A stretch of 64,000 nt of DNA from Calendula officinalis (taxonomy: Eukaryota; Streptophyta; Magnoliopsida; Asterales; Asteraceae), in assembly GCA_963853835.1 (NCBI GenBank), contig OY970821.1, positions 48,562,646 through 48,626,645 of the forward strand, in the 5' to 3' direction. Shown here in pieces: positions 26,724 through 39,890 of this stretch. The position numbers and the translations under genes are program-made. Under the pieces are notes generated by a model. It was not told the origin of the DNA and made no database searches. It saw nothing but the letters and a program-made list of their open reading frames with translations. Positions within the stretch are counted from its first letter, which is position 1. Every line of letters starts with the position of its first letter.

Positions 26724-29132
26724 TATAACATCCCGAGACCCGGCCTATTATTTTATTACTTTTGGTAAATAATATTCTATTATTTAATATTTTATTTAAT
26801 TTAATTTGATTTAATTGTATTTTAACCAAGGGGTTAAAATTAGTGAAAACTGAAATGTTTTGTTTAATTAGTGATATTTATATATCTAGATTCCTTTTTA
26901 AACCAGAGTTCCGAATATATCTTCGTTGTGTAAATCAGAGTTCGTTTAGGTCTTAAAATTAATCAGCGTAAAATTAGATAGCAGGTATTTACACTGTGAT
27001 TAAATGAAAATCTAATTTTGTACCCTTAATGTACACGTGTTGTGTGTGTGTTTTGAAAGAATGACTCACCCTCCTTGGCTGCTACATCTCGTTACCCTCA
27101 CACACATGCACACATACTTGTTGTTTTGAAGAAAACTTGATACTTGAAGATTGGCTTGAATCTATTGTCTCTTCCACCTCTGATTTTCGAAACTAGGAGC
27201 ATCAATAGGTTAATAATCATCTTCTATTTGTATTCCTGAATTGTTAGTTGAAAGAAAAGCTAGGGTTCTTGAGTTTTTGGGTTTTCTTGATATATTGTAA
27301 AGTTGTTGAATTCTTGTGATTTCTTTGTGTTCATTAGTTGTATCACATGTGTATTTGATGAAGAAAAATCTTAATTGATAAGTTTACAAGAAAACACCAT
27401 TGTAGGTGAGATTGAAGATGGAGTTTTTTTTACCCAAATCTTAGTATATTGAGTTTTGTGTCTAAATGTTGTTATTTTAGGTTAAAATGACATGTTAGAT
27501 ACAATAATTATGATTGGTGATGAATGATTACTTGAATTGAAGAAGTTTCTATGATTTAGGTAATGTTTGGATGAGTTTTTGGTAAAAACCCGTAAGCATA
27601 AAAAAAAGACAGCTTTTGGCCAAATTTTGGTGATCTTGCAAAAATCATATAAAATCAACCGTAACTCCGTTTTGGGCGTGCGACCAGTCGTTTCGAAGCT
27701 CTATGAGTCTACTTTATTTATATCATAATTTCATAAGCTGATATGGTCATAAAACGGTTCAGATTTCTGAGTTAGTACAAGAGGTCGTATGTGTCTTTTC
27801 GGGTCATATATGTATTGAAAACTTTGGGTGTTTTGATGTATAATATGTAAACATGAGGTTTGTCATAACATGGTAATTGTATGTTTAAGAAAGGTTAAAA
27901 ATTATGTATTTGAAGTATTAGAACCTTGTTCTCGGTTTTGACCCGTTTGGGCCTATATGCTAAAGTTGAAATAAAAATGCATTATTTGGTATACACTTGA
28001 CTTTAGAAGTATAATTATGATATTTGGGAAGTATTAGAATGATAGTTGGTCATTATGTATGACATGGTAGCATAATATAACTAGTTGTTGAGACTTGTGA
28101 GAATTGGTTGTCGATTTGGTAATTTTGACCCGTTTGAATTATAATTGGATAAATGCATAAAGGTTGATAGACTTTCACTTGGAAGATGTTTGTATGACCA
28201 TTTCTTAGTTGGATAAGTTACAAGTGTATTGGTCATGTTAAAATTATGCAATTAAGAACATTTTACCATATTTGTCTTGTTATCTTTAATTGGTGGAATT
28301 CGGTTCTAATTTGGTATTCATTTTATGTACATGAATTGGGAAGCAAACTCAGTGTTATAAGACAACTGAGTTTGGAAGGATTGCGGTTGTAGGGTGAGTG
28401 GATTTAGCCTTCAATCTATATGTGCACAATTTGGGTAGAAATTGGATACTTTGGTAAAAAGTACAGGATTTTGGAATCTAGGCCGTTCGCGACGCGAACT
28501 TGAATTCGCGAACGCGAACCTTTTTGGGTGCAGGTTTTTGGCTGCAATGTTTATTGCAAGCCCACACTTCAGTATAAATAATTCGGTAATTAATTATGTG
28601 CGCATTTGGGGAAGAGGTCAGTAATTGGAACATTCTACTGGGCAGAAGTTTACTATTGACAAGGTGTACCGCCCTTAGAAGCACTGGTTGTTCTAAGGGG
28701 GTACACACTGTCTTTGAGTAAAGGGCCATCGGTTATCATTGTTAGGCCGACAATGATTTAAAGGTTCGGCCGAACCGCCGTTACTCTTCAAAATTAACTA
28801 ATCGGGAAAGTGTGAATTTATATCGGTTGTTCTATTATATATTGTTTGATTAAGTTCATTCACTTAGCTGTTAGCTAATCTCTCCCTCGTTGACTCTTTT
28901 GCAGGTTCGGTTGTTGGGCGGGTCAAGGGGTGCTTGTTAGGAATGATTGACTAATGGTTGCTCTGATAGTATTTTGTAATCGAGCCGTTTTTATAGTAAC
29001 ACGTTAAACCGTTTTGATGTTTTGATTAATATTATGTTTGAAGTTATATTTTCTAAAATGACTTAACTTTATATGGTTTAAATATTACGCTTCCGCTATA
29101 AAAAAAATCGGGTTTAAATTTGCGGTGTTACA
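26724..29132 (+). repeat. 5' LTR of element D
   Basis: It begins TATAACATCCCGAGACCC (the usual TG is TA here) and ends GCGGTGTTACA, 2,409 bases. It differs from the 3' copy by scattered single bases and by a 17-20-base segment near 28498-28517 within a GC-rich inverted motif (CGCGAAC / GTTCGCG), absent in the 3' LTR. ORFs in it recur in the other LTR and are not genes. Confidence 0.93.
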
Positions 29133-31862
29133 ATTTGGTATCAGAGCCTTGGTTTGGCAATGCGTGCACATTTAGGTGTAACATTCCCAAATCTTGGCTC
29201 GAGTTTGGTCAAACATTCCTAAAGTGCGGGGATTAGAATTAGTAAGGACCGTTTGGTGTTAGTGGTTAGTATGTAGGTATTAACAGATTAAACTAACCCA
29301 ATGGTGAGATGTTGTGATTGTAACAAATGTGACGGATAACGATGAAGCAAACCCTCCGAACCAACCGATCGGAAATCAATGATGTTGGGCCTTCAGGAAA
29401 TAATCAAATGAGTAATCAGGAGTACAAAAAAAAAATGGTATGAGATTTGAACATGTGTAAATATGAAGACGAGTTAATGGTAATATATGCAACTCGGAAG
29501 TTGAAAGGAAATGTTATCGTTTTTGTTGGATTTATTGACCGGGCATTTGAAAAAAAAAAGGGAACATATGGGTAGTATTACATAGGTTCAGTTTGATGAA
29601 AAAGTTTGCGAATTCATTTGAGATTGTAACACACATGAATTCTTAGAATTGAGGGCGATCTCAAATTCCGTGTTTCGATGTAAAGAGTCATGTTAGGTTC
29701 TCAGAAATCCAAGTCTACTTAGCCGAGTCTCTAATTGGATTAGAGGTGGTGAGGAAATGAAGAATAGGGAAGCTCGAACCGTAAACACCCGGGAGGTGGT
29801 ACAAGTCATCGGGCACAATGGTGTGTTAGATACATGTCAACTCATACATATTCTTATTCGGTTTAGACGGTGCGATGGGTGTGTTGTAGGTAGTTTGGGC
29901 ACGATTCAAGTTTGTAACTTTTCAAGGGATGTATATTAGAATTGTCAAAGGAAGGTCATAGTTCGTGTGAATGCCCTTCGGTGAAGAAGACAGGGTCGGG
30001 TTCCGGGTCGGACGGGGGATCGTTATCGTTGACGAGCAAGAAAAGAAAAAATCACCCCCATTTGAGGGTGGGGCGTCTCAGATGACGGCTGAAGATGCTA
30101 CCACTACTGACGATGTCATTACCGGTATGTTTCTGATCAATACTATCTTTACACGTGTAAGTTAGTTATATTGGAGCAAATAGCTCATTTATGTTGGTAA
30201 AATTATGTGATAAGATAAATTTGATTGTTTTTGTTGTTCCTTTACTTCATGGGAAGTGAAGATGATTGATGGTAAACCGAATTAAGTCACAACATATGTG
30301 CCTGAAGTTCGATTTGATTTTGGGTAGTGATTGTAGTATTCTTCTTGAATGTTATGCCTTTAGATAAGATTGATGTAATCTTAGGTGTAAGCTAGGTAGT
30401 CCGAGTAGGACTACTATTAAATATAAGAATAAATGATATTTTTGGCCGTGACCTGTCGAGTCTCGTGAAGTAGTTTGTGGAGTGAAGATTAAAAGTATAT
30501 GACAGATGTATGTGGATTGGTTTTTCCTATGCTATGGATGTTAAATATGAAAGAAAGTCAATGAATGATTTCTATATGGCCTGAAATGTTATTTGATGGA
30601 TGTATCTAGATTATCCGTGTTGTATGTGAAATTGAAAACTGACATAAAGAATCAAGTTTATTGACCATTTAAATTTAATTGCGATTATATCGACGGATGT
30701 TACCCGGTTTGTTATAAATTTTGAAATGATCAAATTGGATGCAATTATGTGCTAAGATTGATGGGAATTTAGATTATGAAAGGTGTACTTTCTGAATTTA
30801 GTGGATTATGGTCGTAGATATATTCGGATGATTTTAAACTGTGGGTACGTTAGCAAGTTAAAATGTACAAGAGTATGAGATTTCGATGAGATAATGAACA
30901 TAAGAGAGTATTTGACACTTAGAGGCAAAACATTTTGTTCAATTAATGCCCTTACACGACCTAATGAATATGATGAATTTTGTAATATGTTGCGGTTTTC
31001 ACCTTACAGAAGTGGGATATGTTACAATACAGTAAAATAAATTAGACTGTCTATGCTTTGCAATGGTTTGAACCTTATAAGTAGAGTTATTCGAACCATA
31101 ACTTGGAGATTGTGATTGATAACTTTGCGTCAAATTTGCGAAATTATTAACTTTTAAATATAAAACGTGCGAATTTCACAAACCGAAGGAGTTTATAATA
31201 TGTAATTATCGAGAATAATGCGAATAGTATGCGAATGAAAATGATTTATTGTCAAGTGGATAAACCAAAAACTATAAGACTAGGGAATTTGATGGGCAAG
31301 ACATTGAGTTTGAAATTACGATTAAGAAAAAAACGGATTTAATTGATGATTTTAGACAACTAATGATTTATCAATCTCTTATTGGGTACCATTACTTTGG
31401 AGTTTTCAGATACAGTTTTATTAGTGGTCCACGATGAAAATAGTTGTTACATATTTTGATGAATGAGATCATAATTGTGTACCGGTTTAGAGAAAGTGTT
31501 GGATGTCATTTGGGTAGTTGAAGCAGTTACAGATTATCGGGTGGGAATGAGAACACTGGTGGGTTATAATTTGATGTGTAGATTGGAACCTAGTCGAAAA
31601 TGTTATTAATGCATATGCTTTGGATTGTAAGAGAATTATGGACAGTATATAATTGACACGACTTGAAATAGTTGATAGTTATGGATACAACGAATTTGTG
31701 ACAAAGATAATATAATTGGTGATTCGAAGATGTTGACAAAGTAGAGAAATAGTTGGATTATAAATTGTCAAGAAAATTTGAGACCGAGTCGACGAAATAT
31801 TTATTTGGTTATACGTAAGCGTTGTGATTCCGAGGACGGAATCCTTTTAAGGGGGGTAGATT
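29133..31862 (+). pseudogene. Interior of element D with remnant of gypsy gag-protease
   Basis: TGGTATCAGAGC at 29136 is the primer binding site. No ORF over about 65 codons survives. At about 30040-30165 the words SPPFEGGASQMTAEDA and DVITGMFLINTIF match the gag-protease linker of Tekay/Del-type chromoviruses, where the protease active site would follow, but a stop comes instead. Just after 30340 a PLDKID-like stretch resembles the conserved region after protease. Reverse transcriptase, RNase H and integrase are not recognisable; about half the normal interior length is gone. AAGGGGGGTAGA (31849-31860) is the polypurine tract. Confidence 0.65.
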
Positions 31863-34257
31863 TGTAACATCCCGAGACCCAGCCTATTATTTTATTACTT
31901 TTGGTAAATAATATTCTATTATTTAATATTTTATTTAATTTTATTTGATTTAATTGTATTTTAACCAAGGGGTTAAAATTAGTGAAAACTAAAATGTTTT
32001 GTTTAATTAGTGATATTTATATATCTAGATTCCTTTTTAAACCAGAGTTCCGAATATATCTTCGTTGTGTAAATCAGAGTTCGTTTAGGTCTTAAAATTA
32101 ATCAGCGTATAATAAGATAGCAAGTAGTTACACTGTGATTAAATGAAAATCTGATTTTGTACCCTTAATGTACACGTGTTGTGTGTGTGTTTTGAAAGAA
32201 TGACTCACCCTCCTTGGCTGCTACATCTCGTTACCCTCACACACATGCACACATACTTGTTGTTTTGAAGAAAACTTGATACTTGAAGATTGGCTTGAAT
32301 CTATTGTCTCTTCCACCTCTGATTTTCGAAATTAGGAGCATCAATAGGTAAATAATCATCTTCTATTTGTATTCCTGAATTGTTAGTTGAAAGAAAACCT
32401 AGGGTTCTTAAGTTTTTGGGTTTTCTTGATATATTGTAAAATTGTTGAATTCTTGTGATTTTTTTGTGTTCATTAGTTGAATCACATGTGTATTTGATGA
32501 AGAAAAATCTAAATTGATAAGTTTACAAGAAAACACTATTGTAGGTGAGATTGAAGATGGAGTTTTTTTTACCCAAATCTTAGTATATTGAGTTTTGTGT
32601 CTAAATATTGTTATTTTAGGTTAAAATGACATGTTAGATACAATAATTATGATTGGTGATGAATGATTACTTGAATTGATGAAGTTTCTATGATTTAGGT
32701 AATGTTTGGATGAGTTTTTGGTAAAAACCCGTAAGCATAAAAAAAAGACAGCTTTTGGCCAAATTTTGGTGATCTTGCAAAAATCATATAAAATCAACCG
32801 TAACTCCGTTTTGGGCGTGCGACCAGTCGTTTCGAAGATCTATGAGTCTACTTTATTTATATCATAATTTCATAAGCTGATATGGTCATTAAACGGTTCA
32901 GATTTCTGAGTTAGTAAGGGAGGTCGTATGTGTCTTTTCGGGTCATATATGTATTGAAAACTTTGGGTGTTTTGATGTATAATATGTAAATATGAGGTTT
33001 GTCATAACATGGTAATTGTGTGTTTAAGAAAGGTTAAAAATTATGTATTTGAAGTATTAGAACCTTGTTATCGGTTTTGACCCGTTTGGGCCTATATGCT
33101 AAAGTTGAAATAAAAATGCATTATTTGGTATACACTTGACTTTAGAAGTATAATAATGATATTTGGGAAGTATTAGAATGATAGTTGGTGATTATGTATG
33201 ACATGGTAGCATAATATTACTAGTTGTTGAGACTTGTGAGAATTGGTTGTCGATTTTGTAATTTTGACCCGTTTGAATTATAATTGGATAAATGCATAAA
33301 GGTTGATAGACTTTCACTTGGAAGATGTTGGTATGACCATTTCTTAGTTGGATAAGTTACAAGTGTATTGGTCATGTTAAAATTATGCAATTAAGAACAT
33401 TTTACCATATTTGTCTTGTTATCTTTAATTGGTGGAATTTGGTTCTAATTCGGTATTCATTTTATGTACATGAATTGGGAAGCAAACTCAGTGATATAAG
33501 ACAACTGAGTTTGGAAGGATTGTGGTTGTAGGGTGAGTGGATTTAGCCTTCAATCTATATGTGTACAATTTGGGTAGAATTTGGATACTTTGGTAAAAAG
33601 TGCAGGATTTTGGTATCTGGGCCGTTTGCGACGCGAACGCGAACCTTTTTGGGTGCAGGTTTTTGGCTGCAATGTTTATTGCAAGCCCACACTTCGGTAT
33701 AAATAATTCGGTAATTAATTATGCGCGCATTTGGGGAAGAGGTCAGTAATTGGAACATTCTACTGGGCAGAAGTTTACTATTGACAAGGTGTACCGCCCT
33801 TAGAAGCACTGGTTGTTCTAAGGGGGTACATACTGTCTTTGAGTAAAGGGCCATCGGTTATCATTGTTAGGCCGACAATGATTTAAAGGTTCGGCCGAAC
33901 CGCCGTTACTCTTCAAAATTAACTAATCGGGAAAGTGTGAATTTATATCGGTTGTTCTATTATATATTGTTCGATTAAGTTCATTTACTTAGCTGTTAGC
34001 TAATCCCTCGCTCGTTGACTCTTTTGCAGGTTCGGTTGTTGGGCGGGTCAAGGGGTGCTTGTTAGGAATGGTTGACCAATGGTTGCTCTGATAGTATTTT
34101 GTAATCGAGCCGTTTTTATAGTAACACGTTAAACCGTTTTGATGTTTTGATTAATATTGTGTTTGAAGTTATATTTTCTAAAATGACTTAATTTTATATG
34201 GTTTGAATATTACGCTTCCGCTATAAAAAAAATCAGGTTTAAATTTGCGGTGTTACA
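31863..34257 (+). repeat. 3' LTR of element D
   Basis: TGTAACATCCCGAGACCC to GCGGTGTTACA, 2,395 bases, followed by the ATTAC duplication and then element C. By eye it differs from the 5' LTR at only a few bases per hundred or fewer. Confidence 0.94.
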
Positions 34258-34311
34258 ATTACCCTGGCAGCCATTCCCAATACATATCCTTCCCAAACTC
34301 CAAAAATCAAA

Positions 34312-36880
34312 ATGTCTTCCATTGTTGCACCAGTTATGTCTGGAAAGGGTGTGTCAATCTTTGATGGCAAAGACTTCCATTTGTGGAAGTTGAAGGCTCA
34401 ATGGTATCTTGAGTCTATTCACCATGAAATGCTCACATTACTGTCTGATGGTCCCATCATTCCACAAACTGTGGAACCCGTTGCAGCTACTGATGATGCT
34501 CTTGAAAGCACTAGAACATTTCCAAAACTGAAGCATACATGGGCTGATACTGACCGTCAGTTGTAAAGTCTAGACTCTAGAGCAAAAGGGGTGATTGGTA
34601 ATGCAGTTACCAAAGAAATACTGAATGCAATTATGAAATTTCCAACTGCAAAAGCTATGTGGGATAGCTTATCAGTCACCTATGAAGGCACAGCTAAGGT
34701 GATGTTGCAGAGAAAGAGCAACATGAGAAGGGAGTATGAAAACTTCTTCTCAAGTCCTAATGAAGACATCACCACTCTCTATAACAAATTCAATACTGTT
34801 ATCCATGAGCTCATCAGTGTAGGGATTGTGAAGGAAGAAGGAGAACTTGTTCAGAAGTTTCTGGAAAGTCTTCCTCAACAATTCCTTGACATGACAAACT
34901 CTGTCAATGCTGCTAACAACATTGAAACATACACTCTTCAAACACTGTATGGTTTAATGTTGAATCATGGGGAGAACAATGCTGCAAGACTGATCAACTG
35001 GAAGAAAACTCACAAGACATCCACGGGCATGGCTTTATTTGTGCAACATGCCTATACTGTCACTGAGCCTGAAGAGCCAGAGGTTGATCTTTCTGATGCT
35101 AAGGCAGAGGAGCTTGAAACTCAAATGGCTCTCATGTCTATGAAGCTAGATCAGTTGAAGAAGAAGAGGTTGGGTGTTAGCTCTTCTAATACTGACCCAA
35201 GATCAGGTATATGCTACAGGTGTGGAAAGCCTGGACACATTGCTGCCAACTATCATACTAAGTTAACTGAAACTGATCAGAATGACAAGATTGCATACCG
35301 AGCTAAACGGTATAGGGACAAGTATGTCAAGTTGAAGAACTGGAGCAAGGGCAAGGGTGCAGCAGGGAATGAAGCACCTCATCAGGCACTTTACTCTGAA
35401 GCTTGGATGGATGAAGAGCTCAGTGATAATGATGAAGAAGTTGAAAAAAAAGCCTTTATGGCTTTCACTGAAGAGGATTCGAAAAGCTCCTTTGAGAAGG
35501 ATATCAAAGAAGCTGAGAGGATGAGTTCTCATACTGATTGGGATTCCACTCAGTTGTACAAGGTGAGTTCCTTTCAAACTTATTCAGTGAATGAAAAAGA
35601 AAAGATTTTTTAGTACAGGATTGTTGATCTTAAAACTTTAGTACAGAAACAAAAAGCTTTAAAATTAACTATTCTTGAACTTGAAAGGGTAAATAATGAA
35701 CATTAAGATAAATTAGCAAAATTTAAAGATTTAGAATTAAATTTTTTGAACTTACAAGACATTAACCAAAGATTAGCTAACAAAGCTCATTTACACAAAC
35801 TGGAAAAAGAAAAATTTGAAAAACCGTGTAAATCTTGGGAAATGCCTCTATTAAATTAAATAAATGTCTAAATCAACAATTTCCAGAAAATGTGAGGGCT
35901 GCACTTGGTGTTGATCCTCAGTTAAAAAATAGAAATAGTTTTGCTGATTTATTTGAAGAATTTTCTGATATGAACCCTATTCATTTTGTCAAATCAAAAA
36001 CATTTTGTGAAGTTGGAAGTCAAACTGAGTCAGATGATGAGGACAAAATCATTTTTGATAAACCTATTGGTCCCTCTATCTGTTCTAAGTGCTATACTGA
36101 ACTACAAGAGCTCAGTATTGAACTTCCTGAAACAGAAATTTCTGATACCGAATCCAAAGTAGTGCAGTATAACACATCTGCTGTTCCACCATTTGAATTA
36201 TTATTTAATACAACTACTTTTGAAAAATATAATGAAAATGAAAGTACTTCTACATCTAGTGTTATAACTGATACTGAAGTTACAGGAACAGAAAAGTCAT
36301 GTACTGAAGAACCTAAAGAGCTTGTTAAAGTTGTCATTTTAAAACATGATAATCAAAAGCAAGAAGTCTAAAAATAATAAGACTTCTTTGCCAAATAAAA
36401 AGAAGAAACATGATCCATCTCCTCCAAAACCAGTTAAAAATAAAAATAAAACATCTATTAAAAATGACAAAAATAGCATTTTAAAATCTATTGGTGATCA
36501 GATTAAATTTCTAAGTCAAAAGTTTGCAAAACTTACTAATACTGATCAGTCAAGAGAAAAACCATTTTCTAAAATTCCTTATGAAAACCTGTTTAGAAAT
36601 AGGCCTAGAAAATGTTATAGATGTCATCGTACTGGTCATAAGGGAGATGAATGCTGGACTGATCTCTCAAATCCTAAGTACTCAGTACCAAAGAAAAAGA
36701 GAGAAAATCAGCCAGTATCACCTAAGAAAACCTCCAAGGTTGTTCCTGAAGTGATACTGACCTCTCCATTTAAAAAGATCAAGTCTAAACCTGTTTCTCC
36801 TACCAAAGGTCCCATTCAAAAATGGGTTCCTAAAAGAACTAATCATAATTACGTGTCTTGTGTAGGGTGGCAGAAAATGG
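34312..36880 (+). pseudogene. Element C gag with two CCHC knuckles (broken)
   Basis: The start is ATG 34312 (MSSIVAPVMSGKGVSIFDG), 50 bases after the D insertion point. An in-frame stop at 34564 interrupts it, and the same frame continues to 35613. The capsid part shows AKAMWDSLSVTYEGT and LVQKFLESLPQQF (UBN2 type). The first knuckle is CYRCGKPGHIAANY near 35213, with the last Cys replaced by Tyr. After stops at 35611 and 35704 the protein goes on in other frames through a Lys/Leu-rich coiled-coil-like part, an acidic part (35835-36371) and a basic part (36346-36880) with a second, complete knuckle CYRCHRTGHKGDEC near 36613 and the ending PIQKWVPKRT. A large gag of this plan is typical of Sireviruses. 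Confidence 0.82.
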
Positions 36881-38198
36881 TACTTAGATAGTGGCTGCTC
36901 AAGACACATGACTGGCAGTATGGAGTACCTTCTAAACTATACACCAGAAAATGGTCCTTCTGTCAAGTTTGGGGATGATTCAGTAGGAAAAACAAGAGGA
37001 TATGGAGTGATCAAGGCAGGAAACATAACTTTTAAAAGAGTTTCCTATGTAGAGGGTCTGAAACACAATCTGCTCAGTATCAGCCAGATGTGTGATGATG
37101 ACAATGAAGCTCGCTTCAGGAAGACTGCAGGAATCATCTACAATGACAAGGGGCAACCTGTACTCATTGCTCGAAGAGAGAAAGATGTCTATGTGGTCAA
37201 CCTGTCTGAACTAGACCCTACTATTCGAGTCTGCCTGCTTTCTAAAGTCAATCCAGAACTAAACTGGATGTGGCACAAGAGACTCTCTCACATCAACTTC
37301 ATAAACATCAACGAGCTCAGTATGAAGAAGTTGGTGAGAGGGTTGCCCACAATTACTTATTCTAAAGATAAGTTGTGTACATCATGTGAAATGGGCAAGC
37401 AGAAGAAGAGTTGTTTTAACCAAAAGTCAACCACTCAATAAATGAACCTCTTACTATGATACATATGGATCTTTTTGGCCCCATCAGTACACCATCTCTG
37501 GGCAAAAAGATCTATACACTGGTAATGGTTGATGAATACTCAAGATACACTTAGGTCATCTTCCTTGAGGCCAAATCAGATGCTACCACAGAAATCATTG
37601 CCTTCATCAAGAGAGAAGAACTACAGAAAGGCAACAAGGTCAAGCAACTTAGAAGTGACCATGGTACTGAGTTCAAGAACTCAGTATTAGTAGATGTTTG
37701 TGAAGACAAAGGAATCGTACAAAATTTCTATGCAGCCTACACAACACAAAAAAATGGTGTTGTATAAAGGAAAAATAGAACATTGATTGAAGCTGCAAGA
37801 ACTTTGTTATGCCATGCTGGACTGGCACTGAGCTTCTGGGCTGAAGTTGTAAACTGTGCTAACTTTACACAGAACAGAGCCACAATAGTCCAGAGACATC
37901 ACAAGACTCCTTATGAGTTATATCATGGCAGGGTTCCAAATGTGGAATATTTCCACATCTTTGGGAGTAAATGTTTTGTACTCAGTACTAAACAAAATCT
38001 CAACAAATTTGCTCCCAAAGCAAATGAAGGTGTGTTCATGGGCTATTCACCACACTCCAAAGCCTTCAGAGTGTTTATTTTATCTACAAAGGTGATTGAA
38101 GAATCCACCCATGTTACTTTTGATGAAAATCCGGATGTGCATTCTGATTCAGCACAGGAGGACATAAGTGGTCTAGAAACCTTACGTAATCCAGAAAA
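36878..38198 (+). pseudogene. Element C protease and integrase
   Basis: Protease has WYLDSGCSRHMTG at about 36878, with the catalytic DSG intact. Pre-integrase shows MWHKRLSHINF and CTSCEMGKQKK (HHCC). The frame has a stop at 37439. Integrase core shows HMDLFGPIS (first Asp), a Trp-to-stop change near 37552, LRSDHGTEF (second Asp), and a stop at 37765-37767 at the place of the catalytic Glu in the NGVVERKNRT-type motif. The C-terminal part (37783-38193) has ELYHGRVPNVEYFHIFGSKC and GVFMGYSPHSKAFRVF. The chain is cut at 38198 by element E. Three nonsense codons make it inactive. Confidence 0.88.
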
Positions 38199-38872
38199 TG
38201 TTAGTGATTTACAGTTTAATCAAAGAAAACGCAACGGAAATATAACATAAATCACCACACAAGGATCTACATATTGACGAAGTAATTAAGCATAAATAAT
38301 CAAAGAGATTAGTATGTAGAAATCATACCCTTGAAGCCTTTGAATACACGAATGAATGAGGATGATTTATACGGTTGAAACCAAGGATTCATTAGACTTG
38401 AATCCCTCTAGAGTAGTCCACACTACACCTCAAACAATACAATAGGATGCTAATCCATTAAAGTAACATTCTCCAACACCAAACGATTTGTGTTGTCTAC
38501 GGACCCTTACATACGAAAAGATTAGAAAGAATGGTTTCTTTACTAATCTTTCACATATTTCGTTGAAATAATAGCAAGAGACAAAAGGAATTGCAAATCC
38601 TTTTGTTCACACGTGCTAGACAAAGAACACCCAAATTGTGTCTTTGTTGTTTTCGTCCGTGATCCAGAGAAAGCCAAACAAAGAGAGGCGCAACTTTCAT
38701 GCCCCTTAGGTTATTTAGGTTTTCTAATATCTTATATTAGAATGTCCTAATGTCATTTGGGCTTATCCATTAAGCCTTTTTATTTTGTCCATTAAATCAC
38801 GTTTAACTATTAAGCCCATTTAATTATCTCTTGTCACTTAGGATATATAAATAATGTAAATACAATAATTAC

Positions 38873-38915
<43 letters not shown>

Positions 38916-39010
38916 TAAATGGTATCTCAGTGTATATGTGTGTGACCCTATAGGCACATGTACGTCTAACCATATAACTATATGTCATGAGCGTGAAGCA
39001 TATTCCAACA
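38199..39010 (-). repeat. Left LTR of element E (its 3' LTR)
   Basis: Plus strand TGTTAGTGATTTACAGTTT to GCATATTCCAACA, 812 bases. It contains a (TA)n tract at about 38877-38909 that is much shorter in the other copy. The sequence GCTCCCACTTGTGC that follows is the complement of the polypurine tract (39011-39024). Confidence 0.92.
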
Positions 39011-39024
39011 GCTCCCACTTGTGC

Positions 39025-39890
39025 ACGTCATAACATCAGGTAGTTATACAAGCAAAGGTTAGAGTCTAGCAACCCGCCAATGCCCCTAGAAGTACATGAG
39101 TGAGTTTCAGAAATTCCAGGTTCAAAGTTTTTCAATAAGTTATCCTTTTGTTACTGATACCGTGTTGAATTTTAGACAAGGATTAATGTCAATCTAAAAT
39201 TTCAACGATTCTGTTTCTCGATCTTTACATTGAAGTAGATTACAAAACCGATCAAGATTCATCTTGATTACATTTGGGTACGGCCGTACAAGCATCTATT
39301 CAAATAATCGAGGGGCCCAGTAGTATCTAATCAAAACATGTGGAGGAACAAATTCTTTATTGACTACACGTGTTTAATATATGCTTAATGTCAAACCTGA
39401 AGATGGTTGTTATGGCAGCCTTATTCAGGTCAGCTTTTAACCACATCAAAGTTTGACACTCCACACACATAAACCAACTTGAATATCAAGTCAAAGGATA
39501 AGAGATAAAGCCTTTGTGAGATTCACTTGTGACATAAATCCAGGAAGTGATTTCTCATAGGTTGGGTCAGTCCAATTGTGCATCACAATGAACAACATGT
39601 GAGTTTGATTTCATCATCCTTGGTGATACTAAGATCATATCATCAATGCCCTCATATTTGTCTTAATAATATTCCCATATTATTAATATGACAATGGACA
39701 ATTTAGAATATAAAACACAGTAAATATTCAAGGATATAAACATGCAAATATAGAACACAATAGATATTCATATAAAAACGATCATATCAAATATATCAAT
39801 TTATTCTTATAAAAACTGCTCAACGTTCCATTATTCAAATACTAAAAACAGATTTACATGAAACTACTAGCTTGTCGAAGTCCAATGTTC
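39025..39890 (-). other. 3' non-coding part of element E
   Basis: AT-rich sequence between the polypurine tract and the RNase H remnant on the minus strand. Nothing coding is supported. Confidence 0.6.

Larger units (their letters stand above)
26724..34257 (+). mobile_element. Element D: Ty3/gypsy-type element with 2.4-kb LTRs and eroded interior
   Basis: Two very similar LTRs (26724-29132 and 31863-34257) enclose 2.7 kb. The target duplication is ATTAC (26719-26723 and 34258-34262). A primer binding site follows the left LTR and a G-rich polypurine tract precedes the right LTR. It lies in the leader of element C, between its primer binding site and gag. The interior shows only faint gypsy protease traces, so the element is non-autonomous. 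Confidence 0.88.

Noticed and set aside
28442..28729. ORFs in the D LTR on both strands
   Set aside because: The same readings appear in the second LTR with frame-changing differences; regulatory repeat sequence is a better explanation.
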